This document shows, piece by piece, positions 42,701 to 53,400 of a stretch of 64,000 nucleotides of DNA. The notes beneath the pieces are model-generated. The model was given only the letters and a program-made list of their open reading frames with translations. It had not been told where the DNA came from and made no database searches. The position numbers were made by a program, and so were the translations under genes. Every line of letters begins with the position of its first letter. Within the stretch, counting starts at the first letter, position 1. The DNA lies in the NCBI GenBank assembly GCA_030248215.1, contig JASANG010000864.1, positions 62,001 through 126,000 on the forward strand, given 5' to 3'. This DNA is from Enoplolaimus lenunculus. Lineage: Eukaryota > Nematoda > Enoplea > Enoplida > Thoracostomopsidae.

Positions 42701-45700
42701 TGCCGGAACCGGAACCGGAATTCCGGTTGCACCCTGACTGCAACCAAACAAATCCTAGATTCTCTGCAATTTTACGTTCAGAAATGTTACTGAAGATCTA
42801 TATGTGTAACATAAAACCTATCCCTAACAAGCGACTGGTATTAACTGGCGCTGCCAGCTATAGAAGAACGCTAAGTCGAACGATATACTGCAACGTAACA
42901 ATGAGCATAGTTCATTTTTACACAGTTTTTCCATGATCGAAACACCGGATCGTTCTTCAGCTCTTTAAAACAAATCGAGTTAAGTAAGGCTAAGCAGATA
43001 ACATTAAAAAGTTAGGCCCGGCCAAGTTACCACGCCCCGGGACCTCTGAGAGGTTTAGTAGGCAGGCCGACGCGTTACGATTTAGAAAAGTTTTTACTGG
43101 GGGGTTACTGTGTTGCAACCTGAAACTGTGCCTAAATCCCCAGTACTAAATACCAACACGGGAATCCGCGTGAATCCTCCTGGATACGCCCATGAGTATT
43201 CTTACTTCGTTCTGCAGAAGAAAATTGACTTTCATCTTGAGAACTGCTAGGTTGTGCATCTTCGGACAAATCCACATCCACGATATATTTACTACGACGA
43301 TGTTTAGCACTACCGGGTTGGGATGCATATGCCTTTTCACGGATTTCAGCTCTACGATTCTAGAATAAACTAAATGTTGCGTTCTGTAAGAAATAAGTCC
43401 ACATTAGAGCCTATCAAAAAATTGCCCAAAGCTGCCAAACACCAACAACGTATAGTGTTTTCATAATGTAAACAACGGTTTTCCAAACAGACAATTTTAC
43501 TACAGTCCAATACTTTACGTCTCATCCAAATTCCACACGGTACAATATTTTGGGTTCTTAGTTCTTTGGAAAATTGCGAAAGTTTTGAGGACTCAAAACA
43601 AACACCTAAGACAGTGTAGGCTACTACAAGCCTGTTTCATTAACGAATGGCTCTTTGCATAATAGAGCTACGAATGATCATGAGCGAAGGAATTATCAAT
43701 TTAAAATAATGAATATACTAACCCAGTCAGGTTTTGCCTTCAGTTGCTTTTTCTAAAATTAAATCAGCTCCATATATAAAAGGAAACAATATTTTGAAAT
43801 GAAAAACAAAACCCGCAATCATCAGTTTGCCGTGTTTTAGGCAGTAAATTTCATTAAAACTTTAATATCACAATATTCGTTTCGACAGAACATTAATCAA
43901 TTCTGTTAAAACAGAACATTTATTCCGCTTCAAAATGCAAATAGTGAGAAACAATAACGAATTCGTAAAATTTGAAGAGGCCGAGCAATATATACATCGT
44001 AAAAAACACGCTAGCGAGCCGAAATCAATTTCTTTCAGAAGTAAATGTTAAAACATAATTTTGGTTTTGATCCCTTTGTTTTGTGACTTAGTCCTGAGTG
44101 CTCCCTAGATATCTGCAAGTGCTAGGAGGCCTCAAAGCGCCGCATTTAAACTTTACAAACAAAATACTAAATAGATTACTATATGCAATGTTTGTATTCA
44201 TGACAGGTCCAGTACCGCTATGAAATGTTTTGAATGAGTCGTTATTCTTGAAAGTATTATAAACCATAGCTTTATAATTGGACGCAAAACGTGTACCAAG
44301 CCCAAATACTCTAACTTCTAACTTACGAATGCATATTTTTGACAAGTTAAACCTATGCACTTGCAATAATCAAAACAAATTGAAACATGTGTACATTCAC
44401 TATCGAAATCGGTATCACTATGGTGTAGAAAAACAATTTAGGCTTAGACCAGGAACTCTTACCGGTGAAATTGACCTTTTTCCTTGTATTCGATTCAAAC
44501 ATTCAGATAGTGTACTTTAAAATAAAAGAAAATATGATCATTATACAGTTTGAATTATATACTGACACCAGTTTAAAACGTTTACTGCTCTTCACAATCT
44601 TGAGTGCAAACGGGATATACATGTTTAACTTGCAATACAATTAATGATTTTAATCTTTTGTACGTACTTCGCATTAGCCAATCTACAATCAAATATTGAT
44701 AAGTTACGTCGGAATCGGAATTCCGGTTGCACCCTGCACGGAAGCGAAATCTACCTTCGATGGTTGATGTTCCGCGATCGTCAAGGCTTACATACTATAC
44801 TAATGAAATCTATTTAATTTTTATCGTCATTTTTTAGTAAAATATCTTAATTCCCGTGTAAAAATTAAAACGGAACCGGAACCTGAAAATGAAAAATGCC
44901 GGAACCGGAATTGCAGTTGCACCCTGATAAAAACACAGCATTTATCGATACATGAAATGTAAGCAAACCGAAACTGACAAAACAACATTATACGCGGACA
45001 TGTCAACAACTATAGTCTGATACTTAGTATTACAAAAAGATGTTTATTTTCATTTTATTAAATTGTTTCAGTTTCTAAGTTCTTGAGTTCAAAATGTTAA
45101 AGATTGAAATTTAAAACTTGAGTCAATTTTTAATACAAATCAATGTTATTCTTTTAGTACCTTTTTATAATTGTCGCAGGATTTTCGACGACAAAATTCA
45201 GCGCTTGACTAGGTTCAGTTGCCATTGGTCCATTTAACTGACACTTCATTGAATAGTAGTTTTCGTGTATCGTATTCAGTTGCTAAAGAATAAACCATAG
45301 CAGAATGTAAATAACGGAAACGAGATCGGCGTGCAAAACTGATTCCGTGATAATGTAATTAAGAAAAACATACAAGCCGAATTAATTAACACGCTTCATT
45401 CTAATTTAAATGTTACGTCATTCGGGCTATAAAAAATACAAACTGTATACCAGTTCCTGATAGTAACAAGTCAGTGTGTACAATCATAGAGTGTGGTTCT
45501 TGGTCAGCACGCAACCAAAAACCGCATCTTATACGTTTATACTAATTTTTTGCATATACTGGCACAGTGCCTCTTCGTTAAATATATAAACAAAAGACAG
45601 CTATATCTATATAATTAAAGCATGAACCGCCCCACATACTTAGTAAAATCAACATTCTAGTTGATAACAATGTACTTAAATTAAAACATTAAAATTTCGT

Positions 45701-47627
45701 TGAGATGCATAGTTTTGGCTCCATAACATTTTGGCGTCGGATGCAAATATTTCAACAACATTAGGCTAAAGTTGCGTTGAGGCATTTCTGATCGCAACAT
45801 TTTAGCGTCGGTTGCAAATATTGAAACCACATTAGATTAGCAGTATACAATTAGCGTGTTCCTTTAGAATACCTTAATGATAGGATCTTCAAACAGTTCA
45901 TCAATAACGGCTTTTTCAGACCGCAGCTCTTCTGCAATTCTGTCCGTATCATACGGATTTTCAAAACGGTTATACGTGAGCGGGTTATGCTAAAAAAGAA
46001 AAGGTGTATACCTGACAATGAACACTACTGTTAAGTAAATTTTTAGCATGCCGACTATTGAGCTCACACCTTTAATAACAGACAACACACCATCAAAGCT
46101 TGCATTAGCGAATTGGATTTTATGTGTATATCTCTTTGACTAGCAAGCAATAGCTCCTGTAACTTTGAACCTGTAAACCCAGTTTGAAAACGGTTTGTAT
46201 CCACGCACCGTTTTTCAAATTTATGCAACTTTCAAACGGCATAACTTTCGCTAACAGGTTAAAGACACCGTCGTTAATTATCATAAAATATACAAGACAC
46301 CTACTTCGTCACCAAAAGCACAAAGAGAAAATGCGTTGTCGCGCACCAGCTTGTGAAATACATAGCTAGCGTCATAGTGCTGTTGTGCGGTTACTTCAGT
46401 CATCAGCGATTGTAATTGTTTAAACTCGTCAACTGTAATTCTAATCTAAAGGATTACACAACCAAAAATTAAAGATGCGTTTAGAGTAAACTTAAACTAA
46501 AGAACTTTTAGAAAACAAAAATTACACAAATTTTCACATCTCAGGAACATACATACAGTGAAAAATATGTATGAAACACAGAAAACAATAATATCAAACT
46601 GATAACAAGCTCTATGTGTGCTACATATAACGTCAATATGGTTATAAAAACAATCAATATGCATATGATTATTTAAATAATTTATAACAACGCGAACAAC
46701 TTACTTTAGAGCGCATTTCTGGGTTCTGTGTTGCGTACATACCATAAAGCAAGTACAGTCCACCCACTCGAGCTTGAAAGCTATAAGGCGGATTTATGAA
46801 CAAAAGTGCTACCCGGAGGGCTTTTTCCGTAAACTGAAAAATGACGATGCATCTACTTAAATATATATAACAAAACATATGGCGTTCATAGGAACTTGTT
46901 AACAAAAACTAACTAAACAAATTTGAATATGATAGCTAAAAGTATATTTTCGTGAGAAATAATCGCACGATGAGTCAAATTTTACATCCTGCTTTGAGGC
47001 AAACTGTCTCGCTATTTATTTTCTGTCACTGCTTTGTAGTGTCTGCAATTAAAATTGGTTCTGGCGACTGACAGGTCAATCCACCAGCATATGAATCTAG
47101 ATTTCATTATTGAACAGTTTATTACCTCTCGCAATTCAGATTCTGTTGATCGAAGTCTGTAACAAAAGAAATACATATACCCTATACCACAGGAGTAAAT
47201 AATTAAACAAAATCTGACACTACACACCACAAGATTGATATTAACAGATGGTAACCTCTGTCAAAAAATAAATATACCACATGCTTTACCAGACTTAATA
47301 TTGCTCGTTTGCTCTGTTTCCTGACCGTTATTTTTGATCTGGCTGATGGAAAAACCGACCGTTTGAATGAAATGCTTGCACCAAATCATGTGACTTCTAG
47401 GATACCGAAATTATTTTAATAACTTCTATGTTCTAATTTGCCAAGTGAACAGAGCAGACTTAGTTCTGGTACCTGTAGATTAGCGAAAATTTCATTGTCC
47501 TGAAGATTCTGGCAAAATGTTCAAACCGCACTGATGGAACTTCGACAAACCGAGCAAGTAGCGTTTCACAGTCACTACGAATCCCAGCTTCGATTGGTGT
47601 AACGCTAGTGCCCTGTCCTTTACCCAT
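39768..47627 (-). CDS. SNAPC1: SNAPC1 (SNAP43), subunit of the snRNA-activating protein complex
   Basis: Thirteen exons, all GT-AG with matching phases, give 630 aa: 47473-47627, 47126-47156, 46705-46833, 46305-46445, 45873-45989, 45161-45282, 44463-44514, 43723-43752, 43206-43359, 42007-42173, 41274-41328, 40705-41019, 39768-40192. The N-terminal half matches the family: DCETLLARF and SVRFEHFARIFRTMKFSLIY in exon 1, then PPYSFQARVGGLYLLYGMYA in exon 3 and YDASYVFHKLVRDNAFSLCA in exon 4. SNAPC1 acts in the nucleus in the complex that binds the proximal element of snRNA promoters for RNA polymerases II and III. The C-terminal half is charged, rich in Ser/Lys/Arg (KKPGRRKK, RRRQASSK), and ends in RGRKRKS, like the basic end of the human protein (368 aa), but it is much longer. 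Exons 7 and 8 (52 and 30 nt) were found by phase and splice sites alone. Confidence 0.85.
40607..40690. mobile_element. Family D-like remnant in the last SNAPC1 intron
   Basis: GGGTGTAGGCAGGATTTTG at the left and CTCTGGCTACGCCC at the right resemble family D ends. The core is not conserved, so the assignment is weak. Confidence 0.35.
42358..42736. mobile_element. Family E hAT-like MITE, full length, perfect TSD
   Basis: Starts CAGGGTGCAACCGGAATTAC and ends GGAATTCCGGTTGCACCCTG. ACTGCAAC flanks it at 42350-42357 and 42737-42744. Repeated CCGGAACCGGAA words lie near both ends. It sits in the SNAPC1 intron between the exons at 43206 and 42173. The short open frame inside has no transposase motif. 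Confidence 0.88.
44698..44928. mobile_element. Family E remnants in a SNAPC1 intron
   Basis: Two right-hand ends in the same orientation: GGAATTCCGGTTGCACCCTG near 44715-44734 and GGAATTGCAGTTGCACCCTG near 44907-44926. No paired left ends are seen. Confidence 0.5.
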
Positions 47628-48415
47628 AATGTTCGTTTAATCGTAATATAGTTGTGTGTTTATTACAATGTAGCTGACATTGCCAAAAGTTCGAATCTCA
47701 ATTATAATAAAAGCTTTTTAGATCACCTAAAGCAAACAAAACTATATCAATTACGCAAGCCGAAATTTACTTGCACAAATAAGAAATGCTAACTGTTTGA
47801 AGTACCTATATAAGGTCGGAACAACCAATTTTAATTAAAGATATGACTACATCTGGAATCGAACCTATCATCTCTCACGCCAGTTAAATCCGCTTCAAAT
47901 TTTACTACGCTGCCAATAATCCGATATAATGACTCAGACGCACTATATGTCAACGTTTATTCAAATGTCTTTGCATTTCTACATCCTGTGATATGCGACT
48001 GGAATTACATGGCTAGGTCGAAATGTGGTTAGAGGCAACAAGGACATATGAAAGAAAAATATGGAAAAACGAGGAAGAACCCGGCTTTGATGTTTCGAAG
48101 AAAACCTTACGATTTTGAGAATACTTTTACGTTAAATTTTTCAGCGTGTTATTTTATGTCAAGGAACTGGTCGCGGTTTTGGGTTGCGTGTATCGCAAGT
48201 CAGGTGTATTAGTTTATGGTGTGACATGCGGATGCATGGAGGTAAAACGAAACTTTATGCTAATGCTGCACATCGGTAAAACGTTGATGCATATGTATGT
48301 AGTGCCTTCATATGTAAAAGCAGCAAAAACATCGAAGAACCAAGATACATGTGTATGTTGAGGTTCCTGTAAGGTAGAAAAACACAAAAACTTAGCAGTG
48401 GAGTGGGAGACGGCG

Positions 48416-48485
48416 TGGTTCAATGGCTAGCGCGCTGGACTGATAATCTGTCGACCGAGTTCGAAACCTCCTGGGAACGCCCCTC
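48416..48485 (+). repeat. tRNA-Ile(GAT)-like sequence, poorly folding
   Basis: Box A TGGTTCAATGG, anticodon loop CTGATAA, box B GAGTTCGAAACC, at tRNA spacing. The T stem has mismatches and the acceptor stem cannot be closed, so it is probably a pseudo-tRNA or SINE head rather than a working gene. Confidence 0.4.
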
Positions 48486-49377
48486 ATTTTCAGCTGCTGA
48501 GCACTCAGAACTAAAACTGTCGTACTCTAGCCTACCCAACTTATCACATACGACATAATTTTATCGGCAATATTTTAACTGCTTTATTGGTTTACTCAGA
48601 CGTACACTACGATTTGCGGGTAGTTTTGGTAGAACCAGGTATATAACTATATATGATGACTATTTTGTAATTTCAGGCCCGAGACCAGTTTTTAACTTAC
48701 CGCAGTGCAAAAGTCCCGACACCGGTTAGTAACTGTCCAAAAACCTTGGTGACCTCTAGTTATTATACAGAACTGTTAAAACTTGCAACTTTTTCAAATG
48801 ATCGCGTACCAGTGCGATTATTTTTATACCTTTGTACGTTTAATATCGCTCGCAACAATAATTCCTAGCTATGCATTTAACACGGAACATATAATGAATA
48901 CTGGCGAGTAGTTTTACACACATAATGCGTTTTACGTGTCCCAACAGCTATGCTTTAACTTACCACAGTCCAATAAACCAAATCAAAGAATAAACCAAAT
49001 TGAAACACATAGTTTCGATGCTTTGCACAAACCCTGTGGAACCAACTAATAAACTGATTAAGCAGCCTTGTTCAAAATTTAAGCATCTAAAAGTTGATAG
49101 ATGCAACGATGTAGAGTACAGATTAAGTAAACGTTCTGATCACGTGATAGCTTCCAAAAAATAAAGAGCAACAAACGATTTATTTGTAATGCAATCTATA
49201 AAAGATTCACTTTAACAACGTATACACAAATGCGTGTAAAGTAAAACTGTAGCCGCAAACAATCGACTGAAGCACCCCTTAAAGTTAAACTGGTATTAAA
49301 TACATGCATTGTAGAAAACATACTTCCTTTAAGCTAATATTTTCAATACGAAATATCAAGATGTTTTTTGGAAAAAA

Positions 49378-49585
49378 TTATGACCGGAAAATATGAATTT
49401 TTCCATTTTTTCGGAAAACAATGGAAAAAATGGAAAAAATTCATTCATTGTCTGAGTGATCGGTTATCCCATCCTTAGCCGTCGTTTGCCCAAAAACGCT
49501 TGCATTTTGAAAGTTTTTGCATATTTGAGCTTCTGATTCATTCCGTGCCCAAATATGAATTTTTAAAAAAATTCGTTTTTAAGGC
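49378..49585. repeat. Family L repeat, second copy
   Basis: GACCGGAAAATATGAATTTT with mirrored TTTCCATTTTTTC / GGAAAAAATGG, then GAGCTTCTGATTCATTCCGT and AATTTTTAAAAAAATTCG, the same order as at 25668-26060. Confidence 0.4.
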
Positions 49586-50308
49586 CACAAGTTTCAGTAA
49601 ATATTGTGACAATCTTTGGTTCCACATAATATATACATTTCCGAATACCTTTTGAGTTTCTGCTAGTACTCCTCCAAGCGCTGTCTCAAATTTGTTACGG
49701 TAATTTTTACGAGTAAAGTGCAATGATTCGAAAAAGCGTTGCAAACTAAACATGAGAGTATACATGAAAGGTAATTCAACAAAAATGACAAACTTTCAAA
49801 TTATGAATTATTATGAGTTGTGAGCACTTAAGATCGAACTCCTGATGCGGTTACAGTGGAAAACATATGCATATGAGTTGTGGCGATTTTGAAAACAAAT
49901 TTTTCATTTTACAACTTTTAAAAAAAGTGTTTCTATAACCGATTTCGCTTCAATTTTTTGAAAGATTCTTTGAATTTCGCAAACCAGATTTTTGCAAACA
50001 AGTTAAAGAAGCGTCTATAACCATTCATTAATTGCTTACAAAAGAACAACGAATAAGTTTAGAAAGTTATATCTTTTGCTAGAAAGCGTAACGAAATATC
50101 GCTAATATAATATCTTTAGTTGATGTAAACACAGTATACTTTCGTTACATTTTAGTTGCTGGCAGTCTTAACAAATCTCTCAGGTGAGTATATTTAGTTG
50201 AAAACGTCATACAGTTCCCCAGTTTGAAAATGAAATGTGCATAGCACGCACATTTATGATGAATACACAGTTCTAAATTTACTACATGACAAATTTATAG
50301 ACATATAT

Positions 50309-50430
50309 CTAATTGAAAAGCGGTCGAAGATTTTGTCGATGGCATGTTAGTATTTTAGGCATCGACCGAAGGCACGCAACGCGTCTGCTGAAACGATCGC
50401 TGACTCCACCTTGACAAAATTCGTCACAAC
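50309..50430 (-). CDS. DB-protein terminal exon 4b (distal)
   Basis: Acceptor TTTTTCAG at 50431, phase 1, ends in TAG. It encodes RCDEFCQGGVSDRFSR and VACLRSMPKILTCHRQNL, with the same four cysteines as 4a. About 20 of 36 aligned residues are identical to 4a. The polypyrimidine tract is better than that of 4a. Confidence 0.78.
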
Positions 50431-53400
50431 CTGAAAAAGTATCTGCACAGCTCACAAATTGTGGAATTTGCAAAACAAACAACCGATTCGTTCATTCGAA
50501 CAAACTTTCGCCTGAAAATTTACGCTGCGCCTTTTGCTGACTGTGCTGGTATACAGCGTCGATGGGAAAATGATTAATTTGTTGTTAAATAATTGTTTTC
50601 AGCAAGACATTATTTGCAACCTTAAAATAACGATAGTAACATAATATATCAAAAACACCTGGGATTTTTGTATTTTTTGAGGAAATAGTCAATCGTGAAA
50701 AATCAGCTAAGAAATGATTCTACTTTGCCAAAGATAACTAAAGACGGATTATGCAAAATCATTTTCAAAAGCGTTTGAAGCCTTATTCTAGCAGATTTGC
50801 ATCAGAATAAGCCAAGCTTAATGTACATGCAGTGCAGTGTTTCGCTTGAAAAGCTAAAAACAAACTAAAGTGAACAAAATAATTGCATATGCACACATTT
50901 ACCAATATAGAAGGCTCTTTTTCTAGAAAGATTTATTTATCACGGTAACTAATTTTGACTCAGTGTAATGAGTCCCAGCACATCAATTTACCTTCTTCTA
51001 TCCGCTATTTTGATAGTATACGGACAAAATATACCACTCAGACAAGCTCGTTTTTGTCATTTTGTAAAGACAGCGCAAAACTTTTAGACGCCTCCAGTAC
51101 AATTATTATTATTAATTTTTTACTTTTAACTCTTAGAAAGAAATTTAAAAAGTTTAGGTCCCTGCCAATACTTTGAACAAACTGTAGCTATATTGAAAGC
51201 TTTTACGTTCCCCGAGAAGTCGTGCTTAAAATCAACTGGAAATTTATTTTTAATCTAAAATTTCTTGCAAAATATTGCCTTATTTGTCGTACAAGCCCAA
51301 GAGTGCTTGAATGTATACCTTTGTAAGAAATCCAGGATCTAGCCCTGCCCTGCAACAAACCGAGATATACATTTGTAAATTTTTGAGTTCATTTCGATTC
51401 AAGTCCATCTCGATGACACTTCAGTATTTTAGCCATTGATTCATTAACGCACGCCAGTGTTCGGCTGAAGCTTGAACTCATGTTGCCTCGGCAAAGTTCG
51501 TCACATTCTGTTCGTTGAAAATAAATATTAATTCTGCACTGTTAAAAATGGTGAGTCAAATTGACTCTCTCCGAAATAGGCTTTTCATGACTACACAAAC
51601 TGAGTCAAAATTCGACTCCGCCAGAGTCAAATTGAGTCGAATTTGACTCAGGCGGAGTCGAATTTTGACTCAATTTGTGTTATCAAGAAAAGCCTATTTG
51701 GGAGAGAGTTCATTTGACTTGCTATTATTTGCTGTGTGATTAAAAAGTTGACGACATTTGACGTGAATTTTGCCACCCAAATTTTCGATGAAAAATATAT
51801 ATCTCAATTTTGGAAGTATATATGCCGGTTCAAAGATCATCCAAAACTTTTCATACAAAAATGTCATTGAAAATTTTATTTCAGTCTAATTAATTTGGTT
51901 CAAATGTTAACTTGAATTTTAACAATCAAAGTTTCATAGAAATTTCGGCCCATGTTAAGGGGCGTCCAGGATTCTGGCGGTTCTATAAAATAGTAGGTTT
52001 AGATTCCAGATTACATTTTTTGCTTAGGTTTAGGCTTAGGCTTAAGTAAGCTTAGGCTTACGAACTCATATTTGCAACGCTTAGGCTTAAGCGAATGCGC
52101 ATAATCTACTGTTAACCCCTTAACGTAACATTGGCCGAAATTTTATATTAATTTCAGTCCAAAATTTCGTTCAAAGATTCGGTTGAGTTTTTGTATACAA
52201 AGGTTGCTTGAAAAATTACTTACGTGAACTTTGCTCACGTTGAACTGGTGTTTAACCGAAATTTTGTCAACTAATTAAGTTCAGCTGAAAACGCAGATTG
52301 AGTTTTACGCACAGATATGGATTTATTGAAGCTTAATTTAAATTATTGCAGCCACTGCTTATGCGATGGATTTTTATCTATCGACAGCGCTAATATGCAG
52401 CGTCTAAATTTATTATACAAAAAGCCAGCATGCAATTTCAGCGAATGTTTTCTCTAAAAAATCTAAATATCTGTTAAACAAACTGAGAACTATATTGCAA
52501 AAACTAGATAGTCAAATTGATTCTCTCCGAAATAGACTCTGCGGGACTACACAAACTTGAATCACATTCGACTGCACATGAGCCCAATTCGACTCACTTG
52601 GTCGCACTGTTGACTCTGGCGGACACGAATTTGATTCCGTTTGTATAGTGCCGTAGAGCCTATTTCGAAGAGACTCAATTTGACTCACCATTTTTTCAGT
52701 GTACTACTACAAGCACTATTTGAAGCGTTAGCCAAGAATAATCATACAAAGTAGAACGAAAATTTCCTTTGAAAACTAAACTATATTAATAAGCGTTTAC
52801 TCTAAAAAAGTTCGCAACATGCCAGGGGTACAAAAGTCCAGAATGGGCATGCAGGGAGTATTTTGAATGGCTTGCAAATGGGACTAAAACTTGTTCCAGG
52901 GTCGGAACAGAGTTTGCTGGGGCGTTGAGCTTCTCCCTTTCTCCGACTACGGGCCCATCAGCGAGTCGTAATGCAATCAGCAATATATGAAGTGCATTTG
53001 CAAGAGCAACTTCAACTCAAACTCAATAACTTAACATGCCATACTACAAGCGTGCCTTGAAGTATAAAAATATACCGTGTGGAAAACAGTGATTAAACGC
53101 AAGCGCCCGTATTCTCAAATGTGTGTAGCACTGTAAACTTTTGAAGCAATAAATATTGTGAGGCTCAAACTTCAGAACATTTTTTGCATATGATTTGCTC
53201 TTCTGTACCAATTTTGAGTTCAACAACTGCTATAGTTAGTGAGTTTGAAAACCTATTACGAATTAACTGATGATAGTTGCTATACATAGTTGAGACTATG
53301 GGCTAAGGTGTCAAATGAAAATTTATGTGGAATTTGACTAAAATTGTAAGCTACGTAAAACAAGTTGAAACGCTTACGATTGACTTTATTTCGTCGACAA

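Larger units (their letters stand above)
47628..50308. other. Spacer between the SNAPC1 and DB-domain genes
   Basis: Both flanking genes are on the minus strand: this spacer is upstream of SNAPC1 and downstream of the DB gene. It should hold the SNAPC1 promoter. It contains a tRNA-like sequence (48416-48485) and a family L stretch (49378-49585). I saw no exon in it. Confidence 0.5.

Noticed and set aside
48416-48485. Working tRNA-Ile gene
   Set aside because: Acceptor and T stems do not pair, despite good A and B boxes and a plausible GAT anticodon loop.
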